NCBI RefSeq assembly: GCF_014656055.1
Contig: NZ_BNBR01000002.1
Span: forward strand, 561,164 to 625,163
Source: Streptomyces griseosporeus
GTDB taxonomy: Bacteria; Actinomycetota; Actinomycetes; Streptomycetales; Streptomycetaceae
Direction of reading: 5' to 3'
Length of the DNA stretch: 64,000 nt
The notes below the pieces were generated by a model. The model had not been told where the DNA came from, did no database searches, and saw nothing but the letters and a program-made list of their open reading frames with translations. Within the stretch, counting starts at the first letter, position 1; each line of letters starts with the position of its first letter. Shown here piece after piece: positions 35,098 through 42,250 of this stretch. The position numbers were made by a program, and so were the translations under genes.

Positions 35098-35700
35098 ATG
35101 GGCAGCTACACGATTCCGAACGTCATCGAGCGCACCCCGCAGGGCGAGCGGTCCTTCGACGTCTTCAGCCGGCTGCTGAACGAGCGGATCATCTTCCTCG
35201 GCACGGAGATCGACGACGGCGTCGCCAACGTCGTCATCGCGCAGCTGCTGCACCTGGAGTCGGCGGCCCCGGAGAGCGAGATCTCGATCTACCTCAACTC
35301 CCCCGGGGGATCGTTCACTTCACTGATGGCGATCTACGACACGATGACGTTCGTGCAGGCGCCGATCTCCACCTTCTGCGTCGGGCAGGCGGCCTCCACG
35401 GCGGCCGTGCTGCTCGCGGGCGGGGACCCCGGGCGCCGGTTCGTGCTGGAGCACGCGCGCGTGCTGCTGGGCCAGCCGGCCTCCGGCGGGCGGCAGGGCA
35501 CGGTGTCCGATCTCGCGCTGCAGGCCAAGGAGATGGTCCGCATCCGCGGCCAGGTGGAGGAGGTGCTGTCCCGGCACACGCACCACGACATCGCGACGCT
35601 GCGCGCGGACATGGACCGGGACAAGGTGTTCACCGCCGAGGAGGCCGTGGCCTACGGCCTCGCCGACGAGGTCCTCAGCAGGCGGCTGGTCCGGGTGTGA
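35098..35700 (+). CDS. clpP4: ClpP-like subunit lacking the catalytic His (ClpP4-type)
   Basis: A 200-residue ClpP paralogue starting 2 bp after clpP3. Ser100 (VGQAASTAA) and an Asp in [10 protein letters not shown] are kept. The segment that holds the catalytic His (MHQP in ClpP3) reads [10 protein letters not shown], with Gly125 at the His position. The triad is therefore incomplete. The subunit is probably proteolytically dead and acts as a structural partner in a mixed ClpP3/ClpP4 tetradecamer. Expression should be strictly linked to clpP3 and PopR. Confidence 0.9.
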   Translation: MGSYTIPNVIERTPQGERSFDVFSRLLNERIIFLGTEIDDGVANVVIAQLLHLESAAPESEISIYLNSPGGSFTSLMAIYDTMTFVQAPISTFCVGQAASTAAVLLAGGDPGRRFVLEHARVLLGQPASGGRQGTVSDLALQAKEMVRIRGQVEEVLSRHTHHDIATLRADMDRDKVFTAEEAVAYGLADEVLSRRLVRV

Positions 35701-35721
35701 CGCCGGACCGCCGCCACCCGG

Positions 35722-36147
35722 TCAGGCGGCCAGGCACAGTCCGTTGTACGGCGCCGTGGTCGTCGCCGGGCGGCTGTGGCGGGCCGGCCGGGTGAGCCGG
35801 GTGTGGGCCCGCGCCAGCAGGTCGCCGAGGCTCAGGCCGAGGGCGTGGGCGGCGGCCGCGAGGACCTCCGAGGATGCCTCCTTGCGGCCCCGCTCGACCT
35901 CCGACAGATAGGGCATGGAGATGCGGGCGGCGTCGGCGACGTCCTTGAGGGTGCGCTCCTGCGCGAGGCGCTCGCGGCGCAGGACGTCGCCGACCAGGTC
36001 CCGCCAGAGCGGCTCACGGGCGTCGTCCCGGTCGCCGGGACGGTCGCCGGGGCGGTGCCCGGGCCGGGCGGCCGGCGGGCGCAGCGGGATCACACGGGCT
36101 TCGTCGGACCTGGGGCTGCTCACCTGATGGGGCGTCTGGTTGCTCAC
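35722..36147 (-). CDS. popR: XRE/ClgR-family regulator, PopR-like
   Basis: A 141-residue helix-turn-helix protein. A disordered Pro/Arg/Asp-rich N-terminus precedes the XRE domain (RERLAQERTLKDVADAARIS to SEVERGRKEASSEVLAAAAH, about 57-105) that closely follows the ClgR/PopR consensus. The protein ends in LAA; in PopR and ClgR the terminal alanines mark the regulator for degradation by ClpP1P2, creating feedback. Convergent to clpP4 (21 bp), with PopR boxes before clpP3, its target is evident. The GTG start lies exactly 6 nt after a TAGGCT -10, so the mRNA is probably leaderless. Confidence 0.87.
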   Translation of the reverse strand: MSNQTPHQVSSPRSDEARVIPLRPPAARPGHRPGDRPGDRDDAREPLWRDLVGDVLRRERLAQERTLKDVADAARISMPYLSEVERGRKEASSEVLAAAAHALGLSLGDLLARAHTRLTRPARHSRPATTTAPYNGLCLAA

Positions 36148-36153
36148 CTTCCC

Positions 36154-36159
36154 AGCCTA
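36154..36159 (-). promoter_or_regulatory. -10 hexamer TAGGCT of the leaderless popR promoter
   Basis: On the minus strand TAGGCT is followed by GGGAAG and then the GTG start, so transcription should begin at the start codon. GGGAAGG could also serve as a weak Shine-Dalgarno. Confidence 0.55.
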
Positions 36160-36263
36160 GGAGGCGTGGCCGGCAGGGGAAGGGACCGGCGTTCCGCCCT
36201 GGGTGAAGTCCGGGGAGCCGGGCGGGCGGGAGACGGGTTCCGGCCAACCCTAGAATTGGGGTG

Positions 36264-36288
36264 GCATGTGTCGCCGGACCCCGGGTAG
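36264..36288 (+). promoter_or_regulatory. SigB-type promoter-like sequence before the sigma gene
   Basis: GCAT, 15 bp, then GGGTAG. This nearly fits the Streptomyces SigB-family consensus GNNT-N14-16-GGGTAY (last base differs). It lies 64 bp before the sigma factor start and would allow autoregulation. Tentative. Confidence 0.35.
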
Positions 36289-36351
36289 GCGCAGCGGGAG
36301 TGCACATGTCGTGACCGTCCGTCTCGTACCGCCTGCAGGAGGGGAAAGCCG

Positions 36352-37239
36352 ATGTCCACCGCCGTGATCCGGTCGGAGGCAGGGCCCGTGGAGGACACCG
36401 CTGGGACCAGCGCGGGTGAGGGAGGTCTGCCGGGGGGCGTGGACGCGCGGAGCGTGGCTCCGCGGGACGCGCGGGAGCTGTCCCGCCAGTTCTTCAAGCG
36501 CCTGGCAGAGCTGGAGGAGGGCACGCCGGAGTACCAGTACGCCCGCAACACGCTCATCGAGATGAACATGTCGCTGGTGCGGTTCGCCGCCGGGCGGTTC
36601 CGGGGCCGCGGGGACGACATGGAGGACATCGTCCAGACCGGGATGATCGGCCTGATCAAGGCCATCGACCGGTTCGAGCTGTCCCGCGAGGTGGAGTTCA
36701 CCTCGTTCGCGCTGCCGTACATCGTCGGCGAGATCAAGCGGTTCTTCCGGGACACGACCTGGGCGGTGCACGTGCCGCGGCGGCTCCAGGAGCTGCGGGT
36801 GGAGCTGGCCAAGGCGCGGGACGAGCTGGCGGGGCGGCTGGACCGGGAGCCGACGGTGGCGGAGCTGGCCACGTTGATGAACCTCTCCGAGAACGAGGTC
36901 GTCGAGGCGCAGATAGCCGCGAACGGCTACAACTCGTCGTCGCTGGACGCCGCGCTCACCGGCGACGGGCCGGAGCACGGGGAGGCGGTGCTCGCGGACT
37001 TCATCGGGGTGGAGGAGCACGGGCTGCGCCTGGTGGAGGACTTCCAGTCGCTGGCGCCGCTCATGGCCGACCTGGGCGAACGCGACCGGCGCATTCTGCA
37101 CCTGCGGTTCGTGGAGGAGGCCACCCAGGCGGAGATCGGCGCCCAGCTCGGCTGCTCGCAGATGCACGTCTCCCGCCTGATCAAGCGCATCATCACCCGT
37201 CTGCGCGAGGGCATGCTCGGCGAGCTGGACTACGCCTGA
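36352..37239 (+). CDS. RNA polymerase sigma factor of the SigB/SigF/SigG stress family
   Basis: A 295-residue sigma factor with regions 2 (NMSLVRFAAGRFRGRGDDME to GEIKRFFRDTTWAVHVPRRL), 3 (ELAKARDELAGRLDREPTVA) and 4 (LGERDRRILHLRFVEEATQA, then CSQMHVSRLIKRI). The order and the signature VHVPRRLQEL define the SigB/F group. These direct stress and development genes and are held by HATPase anti-sigma factors. RBS GGAGGGGAAAG. Its place beside popR/clpP3/clpP4 recalls the sigL region of S. coelicolor, so orthology to sigL is possible but unproven. A separate HATPase gene converges on it. Confidence 0.92.
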   Translation: MSTAVIRSEAGPVEDTAGTSAGEGGLPGGVDARSVAPRDARELSRQFFKRLAELEEGTPEYQYARNTLIEMNMSLVRFAAGRFRGRGDDMEDIVQTGMIGLIKAIDRFELSREVEFTSFALPYIVGEIKRFFRDTTWAVHVPRRLQELRVELAKARDELAGRLDREPTVAELATLMNLSENEVVEAQIAANGYNSSSLDAALTGDGPEHGEAVLADFIGVEEHGLRLVEDFQSLAPLMADLGERDRRILHLRFVEEATQAEIGAQLGCSQMHVSRLIKRIITRLREGMLGELDYA

Positions 37240-37269
37240 GCCGGCCCCGCACCAACGTCCGACGCGCGG

Positions 37270-37311
37270 TGACCCCGGGCCGGCCCACCGAGTGGGCAGG
37301 GCCCGGGGTCA
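37270..37311. terminator. Bidirectional hairpin between sigma factor and HATPase genes
   Basis: TGACCCCGGGCC (37270-37281) pairs with GGCCCGGGGTCA (37300-37311). Inside it GCCCAC/GTGGGC forms a second stem. The outer arm overlaps the last codons of the minus-strand HATPase gene. Confidence 0.65.
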
Positions 37312-37764
37312 CTGGTCGTTCAGGGCGACCACGGCGCGGACGCGCTTGCCCACCGGGACCCGTTCCACGGTGACGCTCCACGCCAGCGCGTGGACGATCT
37401 CCAGGCCGTGCCGGCCGATGCGCTGGGGGTCGCGGGGGAAGCGGCGCGGCAGGGCGGCGCTGCTGTCGTAGACGCAGACCACGACCTCGCTGTCGGTGCC
37501 TTCCAGGTCGAGTATGTAGGGGCCGTTGCTGTGCCGGTCGGCGTTGGTGACGAGCTCGCTGACCACGAGCAGGAGTTCGTCGAGTGCGCGATCGCCGATG
37601 CCGGCGCACCACTCGTTCTTCAGCTGCTCGACGAACTGCGCGGCGAACGCCCGCGCCTCGGCGATGCTGCCCGGTTCGCCCGTGTAGTGGGCGGCCCGCC
37701 TGAGTGGTTCCACGGGCACGTCGAAACCAGTGGGTATCACTGCCCCGCCCAGGTGATCGGTCAT
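37309..37764 (-). CDS. RsbW-like HATPase (anti-sigma / regulatory ATP-binding protein)
   Basis: A 151-residue GHKL ATPase domain without a histidine-kinase dimerisation box. The N box is LVVSELVTNADRHSNG (about 66-81), followed by VCVYDSSAALPRR (degenerate G1) and GRHGLEIVHALA (G2). This is the SpoIIAB/RsbW-like format of Streptomyces anti-sigma and related proteins. Its position tail-to-tail with a SigB-type sigma factor makes it a candidate regulator of that protein, although dozens of such HATPases exist in these genomes. The ATG at 37764 has GAAAGA upstream. Confidence 0.83.
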   Translation of the reverse strand: MTDHLGGAVIPTGFDVPVEPLRRAAHYTGEPGSIAEARAFAAQFVEQLKNEWCAGIGDRALDELLLVVSELVTNADRHSNGPYILDLEGTDSEVVVCVYDSSAALPRRFPRDPQRIGRHGLEIVHALAWSVTVERVPVGKRVRAVVALNDQ

Positions 37765-37873
37765 GCGTGGTCTTTCTAGGAAGCCGGACTGGCCGGATGC
37801 TGCTGCACCTGTCCTCGTACCCCGAGTCTGGCGCCGCACTCCCCGGTGCGCGGGGGACGGGGAGTGCGGTTGA

Positions 37874-39295
37874 TTACAGTGCGGGCGTCCCCTCCGGCGC
37901 TTCCGGCGTGAGGGTCGTGACGCCCGGTGCGGCGCTGGTGGTGAGGGCCGGCGAGCCCGGTGCGGGCAGGCTGGTCGTGCCGGTGGCCGTGGTCTCGCCC
38001 GGGGGCGGGGTGGACGGCGGGCTGGAGGACGTCGGGGGTGCGCTGGTGGTCGGCGTGGACGACGTGGTGGGCGGGGTGCTCGTCGGCGTGCGGTGGTGGC
38101 TGGGCTTGTGCGAGGACGGCGACGTGCTCGTGGAGGAGGGCGGCTCGGAGCTGGGGGTCGTCGAGCCGGAGCTGGGCGTGTTCGACGTCGGTGGCTTGGT
38201 CTTCGTGGGCGACTCGGAGCTGGACGACGACGAGGGGGTGTGCGAGGTCGGCGGTGTCGTCGTCGGGGGCTTCGTGGTCTGGCTCGCCGACGAGGACGGG
38301 CAGCCGGGGGCGGAGGCACCGGCACCGGACGGGCACGGTGTGGGGCCGCTGGGCGTGGAGACGGTCACCGTCGGGGTGGGCCGGGGCGGCGGCGGGGTCG
38401 GCTTGTCGTGGTGGCCGGAGTCCCCGCGGTGCCGGGCGAACCAGTGGTGGTGGTGCTTGTGGTCGTACAGGACGAAGACCTTGACCTCGACGGTGGTGGG
38501 CCGGACCACGACGACGTTCGAGGAGCGGTACGACGGCCAGGTCTGGCCGGTCCGGGCGGGCGTGCCCTGCTGGGCGACGGGCGGGGTGAGCGGGTTGCCG
38601 CAGGCGCAGCGCACCCGGGGCAGGCCGTGGTCGTCGACGAGGACGGCGGTGCCGGCCTGGAGGACGGCCTGGTAGGTGGTGGCGTCGCCGTCGCGGTAGC
38701 CGTGGTTGGTGATCCGGGTGTCCATGCGCAGCTGCACGGGGGTGAGGGAGCGCAGGAAGGCGGCGACGTCGGCGGGGCGGACGCCGGCGACCGAGGCGAA
38801 CGCCTCGTTCTTGTCGGGGGCCGAGCGCAGCAGCCGGATCTGCTTCTCGATGTCGCAGCTGGAGGCGTTGCGGGTGCCGCCGTACAGGCCGGGGGCGCCG
38901 CCGTCGACCTGGCGCACGGCGTTGGCGGGGGCGGTCTCGGTGCCGGTGGAGGGGGAGACGGGCGGGGCCGAGGTCTCGCTGGCCGTCGATTCGGTGAACG
39001 CGTCGGGGCCGCTGCCGGCGGCGGGCTGGGCGAAGATCTCGCCGGCGCTCGCCGTACCGCCGCCGCCGGGCCGGGTGAGGACCACGACGAGCGCCACGAT
39101 GGCGACGAGGGCGGTGGCGACGACGGCGATGCGCGGCGCGGACCGCCACCACGGGTGCCGCGGTTCCTGGCCGTCGCCGGGTCCGCCCGTGCCGGGCGGC
39201 TGTGGGGGCGGGCCGGGGGGCGGCTGCGAGGGGCCCGACAGCGGGCCGGACGGTGGTCCTGTGGGATGGCCGGATGACGGCGGTTCGACACTCAC
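37874..39295 (-). CDS. Membrane-anchored DUF6777-like protein with long Ser/Thr/Pro tail
   Basis: A 473-residue protein. It has a Pro/Gly-rich cytosolic N-terminus (residues 1-50), one transmembrane helix (RIAVVATALVAIVALVVVLT), and an extracytoplasmic globular domain of about 200 residues with conserved Cys pairs (SSCDIEKQIRLL; RVRCACGNPLTPP) and VKVFVLYDHKHHHHW. The last 170 residues are almost only Ser, Thr and Pro, like a wall-spanning or glycosylated stalk. It matches the actinobacterial DUF6777 family, function unknown. The GTG at 39295 has GAAGAAGAG close upstream. It stops with TAA, rare in this window. Confidence 0.75.
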   Translation of the reverse strand: MSVEPPSSGHPTGPPSGPLSGPSQPPPGPPPQPPGTGGPGDGQEPRHPWWRSAPRIAVVATALVAIVALVVVLTRPGGGGTASAGEIFAQPAAGSGPDAFTESTASETSAPPVSPSTGTETAPANAVRQVDGGAPGLYGGTRNASSCDIEKQIRLLRSAPDKNEAFASVAGVRPADVAAFLRSLTPVQLRMDTRITNHGYRDGDATTYQAVLQAGTAVLVDDHGLPRVRCACGNPLTPPVAQQGTPARTGQTWPSYRSSNVVVVRPTTVEVKVFVLYDHKHHHHWFARHRGDSGHHDKPTPPPPRPTPTVTVSTPSGPTPCPSGAGASAPGCPSSSASQTTKPPTTTPPTSHTPSSSSSSESPTKTKPPTSNTPSSGSTTPSSEPPSSTSTSPSSHKPSHHRTPTSTPPTTSSTPTTSAPPTSSSPPSTPPPGETTATGTTSLPAPGSPALTTSAAPGVTTLTPEAPEGTPAL

Positions 39296-39444
39296 GAGCT
39301 CTTCTTCCCGCGAGGGGCCCAAAAGGGCGTCACCCGATTTGAGCCAATTTCATACGCATTACTCCTATTGTGTGCTCCGTTCGGCCCTGGTCCGCAAGCG
39401 GGCGCGGACGGCTCTCCCGGCAGGCGTGCCAGGTCCGGGCTGCT

Positions 39445-39450
39445 TAGCGT
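39445..39450 (+). promoter_or_regulatory. -10 hexamer TAGCGT of a leaderless promoter
   Basis: TAGCGT-N6-GTG, the GTG being the start of the streptophobe-type gene. It is the same hexamer and spacing as before the cholesterol-oxidase gene at 24430. Confidence 0.6.
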
Positions 39451-39456
39451 GGCGGG

Positions 39457-40719
39457 GTGAGCACGTCGAACCGCCCCGGCCGGGGCGTCGCCCGCGCCGG
39501 CTGGGTCCACGCCCTCGTCACCGTCCTGGCCGCGCTGGTCGCCATGGCGGCCACGGCCGCCCTGGGGCTGTGGGCGGCCGGCGCGGCCGGTCTGCCCGGC
39601 GGCGGCTTCGGTCCGGTGGTCGCGGCGGCCCTGGTCACGGCCGTCGGCGGCGCCCTGGAACTGTCCGGGGACGCCGACGCGCTGCTGGACACCTCGGCCG
39701 GCCTGACGGTGATGCCGCTGTCGGTCACGGTCGTCGGGGCGCTGGTCCTGGCCGCCGGGTTCCTGCGGCCGTTCCGGTCCGGTGCGGTGACGAGCCCCGG
39801 GGACACCGCCCGGTGGGCGGGGCGGATCGCCGCGCTGTGGCTGCTCGCGCTGATCGGGGTGGCGTTCGCCGCCCGGCACACCTTCGCCGTCCCGCTGGGC
39901 GACGACACGCTCGGTGACCTGGGTGATCTGTTCGGGCTCTCACCGCGGGCCGGCTTCCGGGCGGACGTGCCGCTGACGGTCTTCGTGGGCGTGGTGTGGC
40001 TGGCCGGGGTGCTGCTGCTCGCGGTGCTGGTGTCGGGGCGGGTGCCGCTGCCGGGGCGGCTGCCGTCCGCGCGGGCGTCGGTGCGGCCGGCCGCGGAGGC
40101 CCTGGTCCTGCTGCTGCTCGGGCAGGTCGTGGTGGGCGTGGTCATCGCCCTCGTCGTCGCGGCGACCCGCGGGCATCCGGCCGAGACACTGGCCGTGGTC
40201 CTGCTCGGGCTGCCGAACCTGGTGTGGCTGGGCCTGACACTCGGTCTGGGCGCGACCTGGCACGGGCATGTCCAGGGGCCGTTCGACCTGCCGATGCCGC
40301 ATGTGCTGGACCAGGTGCTGCGCACGCCGGACATCGCCACGCTGAACCTCGGCACGCTCACCGACCACGACGGCCGCTGGTGGTGGCTGCCGGTCGTCGA
40401 CGCCGTACTGCTGCTGGTGACCGCCTGGCTGACGGCGGTCCGCTCACCGGTGCGCCCGCCGCTGTGGCGGCACGCCGCGCACCTGGCGGTCGCGCTGGCC
40501 CTGGCGGTGCTGACGATCTGCCTGGTCGGCCGGGTCTCCGCGCATCTGAGCCTGTCCGTGCTGGGCATCGGCGACCTGGGCGGCGGGCTGGGTGGCTCGC
40601 TGCTGCTGCGGGCCGACGTGTGGCCGGCGCTGGGGCTCGCGGTGCTGTGGGGACTGGCGGCGGGGTTCCTCGGGGCGCTGGCGGCACGGTATCCGCGGCT
40701 CAGCCGGGACGGCCGGTGA
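39457..40719 (+). CDS. Streptophobe-type multi-pass membrane protein
   Basis: A 420-residue protein with about ten hydrophobic helices, first near VHALVTVLAALVAMAATAAL and last near LGLAVLWGLAAGFLGALAA. Conserved motifs of the Streptomyces-restricted streptophobe family are visible, e.g. LPNLVWLGLTLGLGATWHG and WWWLPVVDAVLLL. No transport or enzymatic motif is apparent. The GTG start is exactly 6 nt after a -10 hexamer, so a leaderless mRNA is likely. Its last 20 bp overlap the 3' end of the convergent kinase gene. Confidence 0.8.
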   Translation: MSTSNRPGRGVARAGWVHALVTVLAALVAMAATAALGLWAAGAAGLPGGGFGPVVAAALVTAVGGALELSGDADALLDTSAGLTVMPLSVTVVGALVLAAGFLRPFRSGAVTSPGDTARWAGRIAALWLLALIGVAFAARHTFAVPLGDDTLGDLGDLFGLSPRAGFRADVPLTVFVGVVWLAGVLLLAVLVSGRVPLPGRLPSARASVRPAAEALVLLLLGQVVVGVVIALVVAATRGHPAETLAVVLLGLPNLVWLGLTLGLGATWHGHVQGPFDLPMPHVLDQVLRTPDIATLNLGTLTDHDGRWWWLPVVDAVLLLVTAWLTAVRSPVRPPLWRHAAHLAVALALAVLTICLVGRVSAHLSLSVLGIGDLGGGLGGSLLLRADVWPALGLAVLWGLAAGFLGALAARYPRLSRDGR

Positions 40720-41698
40720 CGGGCCCGGCCCAGTCCGGCGGCGCCTTCACCGTCACCTCGGGTTCCGGTACGGCCTTCACGTCCACCTCGGTCCGCGGGC
40801 GCCCGGTGTCCGGGCCACCGCCGCCGCTGCCCGCGTCGCGCAGCGCCGCCACGAAGGCGAGGCAGGAGTCGTAGCGGTCGTCGGGGCTCTTGGCCAGGGC
40901 GCGGGCGAACACCGCGTCGACCCGGGCCGGCAGATCGGGGCGGGCCTCGGTGAGCGGGGGCGGCTCGTCGTACTGGTGGGCCCACAGCAGGGCCATGTCG
41001 TCGTCCCGGCAGAACGGCGGGTGGCCGGAGAGGGTCTCGTAGACGACACAGGCGAAGCCGTAGACGTCACAGCGGCCGTCGACGGGGCGCCCGGAGATCT
41101 GCTCCGGGGAGACGTAGTCGAGGGTGCCGACGAACTGGCCGATCTGGGTGAACCCGGTGAGCGACAGGGACTTCTTGGTCAGGCCGAAGTCGGTGAGGTA
41201 CACGTGCTCGGGGTGTTCGGCGTCGGTGCCGCGGTCCACCAGGACGTTGCCGGGCTTGACGTCGCGGTGGACCAGACCGTGGTCGTGCGCGGCGTCCAGC
41301 GCGGAGGCGACCTGCGCTCCGATGCGCACGGCGGCGGGCAGGGGCAGCGGGCCCTGCCGGTCGATGAGGTGCTTGAGGTCGCTGCCGGGGACGTACCGCA
41401 TGGCGATGTAGAGCACGCCGTCGGTCTCGCCGGCCTCGAAGACCGGCACGATGTGCGGGTGGTCGATGGCGGCGGCCGTGCGGGACTCGTGGACGAAGCG
41501 CTTGCGGAAGGTGTCGTTGCGGGCGAGTTCCGGGGCGAGCAGCTTCAGCGCGACGGTGCGTTCCAGGCTGAGGTCGCGGGCCCGGTAGACGACGGCCATG
41601 CCGCCGCGGCCGATCTCCTGCTCGATGCGGTAGCCCGCGATGCGGCGGCCGATCAGTTCGGAGGGTCGGCCGGAGAACAGGCTGGTGTCCGGGGACAT
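40700..41698 (-). CDS. Cytosolic Ser/Thr protein kinase (PknF/PknB-like catalytic domain)
   Basis: A 332-residue active-looking Hanks-type kinase: GRGGMAVVY glycine loop, VALKLL lysine, HRDVKPGN catalytic loop, TDFGLTK, GTLDYVSPEQ activation/P+1 loop. The C-terminal 50 residues are Gly/Pro-rich with no transmembrane helix, unlike most bacterial PknB proteins, so it is cytosolic or tethered through partners. The ATG overlaps the stop of the preceding gene (TGATG). In the same operon is an FHA-domain ABC exporter; FHA domains bind phosphothreonine, so that exporter is the probable substrate (compare PknF-Rv1747 in mycobacteria). Confidence 0.92.
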   Translation of the reverse strand: MSPDTSLFSGRPSELIGRRIAGYRIEQEIGRGGMAVVYRARDLSLERTVALKLLAPELARNDTFRKRFVHESRTAAAIDHPHIVPVFEAGETDGVLYIAMRYVPGSDLKHLIDRQGPLPLPAAVRIGAQVASALDAAHDHGLVHRDVKPGNVLVDRGTDAEHPEHVYLTDFGLTKKSLSLTGFTQIGQFVGTLDYVSPEQISGRPVDGRCDVYGFACVVYETLSGHPPFCRDDDMALLWAHQYDEPPPLTEARPDLPARVDAVFARALAKSPDDRYDSCLAFVAALRDAGSGGGGPDTGRPRTEVDVKAVPEPEVTVKAPPDWAGPVTGRPG

Positions 41699-42243
41699 CA
41701 CCGTTCACCCTCGGGCGCCACCAGGCGGGTCGGGGCGCGGGCGGGCGGCGCCGTGGCCCGCGGCCCGGCGTCGGTGGCGTAGGTGCTCAGGCCGGTGCCG
41801 TCGCCGTACACCCACTGACCCTGCTCCTCGTCGTAGAGCCAGACGTCGGGGCCGTCGACGACCACCCCGATCCGCAGGTTGCGGGTGCGGTGGCGGAAGG
41901 CCTCGCCGTCCAGTTCCCCGGCGGCCAGGTCCTCCACGGCGGTGCGGTAGCGGGCGAGGTCGGCCTCGGCGCGGGCGAGCAGCGGGCGCGGGTCGGGGGC
42001 GTTGCCGAGCGGCCCGCCCGGGGTGGGCGGGTCCTTGGGCACGGCGATCAGCAGGCGGCCGTCGACCCAGGCGGACCAGCCGTTGGCGCACACGATCCGC
42101 CCCCAATCGCCGCGCCGGTCCACGAGCTGCACCGGGAGCAGCGCGTCGAGGGGCACGGTCGCCCCGGCGGGGTCGGGTGCCGCCCATGCGGGCATGCCCT
42201 GCGGGGGCACGACGTGGGTCGGACGGAATCCGGGGGTCGTCAT
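41698..42243 (-). CDS. Hypothetical protein with an SH3-like segment, kinase operon
   Basis: A 181-residue soluble protein. Residues about 27-70 (VPLDALLPVQLVDRRGDWGR to WSAWVDGRLLIAVP) read like a bacterial SH3 or small beta-barrel. A helical stretch LLARAEADLARYRTAVEDLA and a short beta segment PDVWLYDEEQGQWVYGDGTG follow. It is between the FHA-ABC exporter (7-bp gap) and the kinase (TGATG overlap), so it should be produced together with them and may link kinase and transporter. No enzyme motif. Confidence 0.7.
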   Translation of the reverse strand: MTTPGFRPTHVVPPQGMPAWAAPDPAGATVPLDALLPVQLVDRRGDWGRIVCANGWSAWVDGRLLIAVPKDPPTPGGPLGNAPDPRPLLARAEADLARYRTAVEDLAAGELDGEAFRHRTRNLRIGVVVDGPDVWLYDEEQGQWVYGDGTGLSTYATDAGPRATAPPARAPTRLVAPEGER

Positions 42244-42250
42244 GGGCGCC

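Noticed and set aside
39330..39353. Minus-strand 7-codon leader ORF (MKLAQIG) with a GGAG upstream of the DUF6777-like gene
   Set aside because: Too short to support. The same bases can be read as a TATGAA -10 element, and no attenuation structure is evident.
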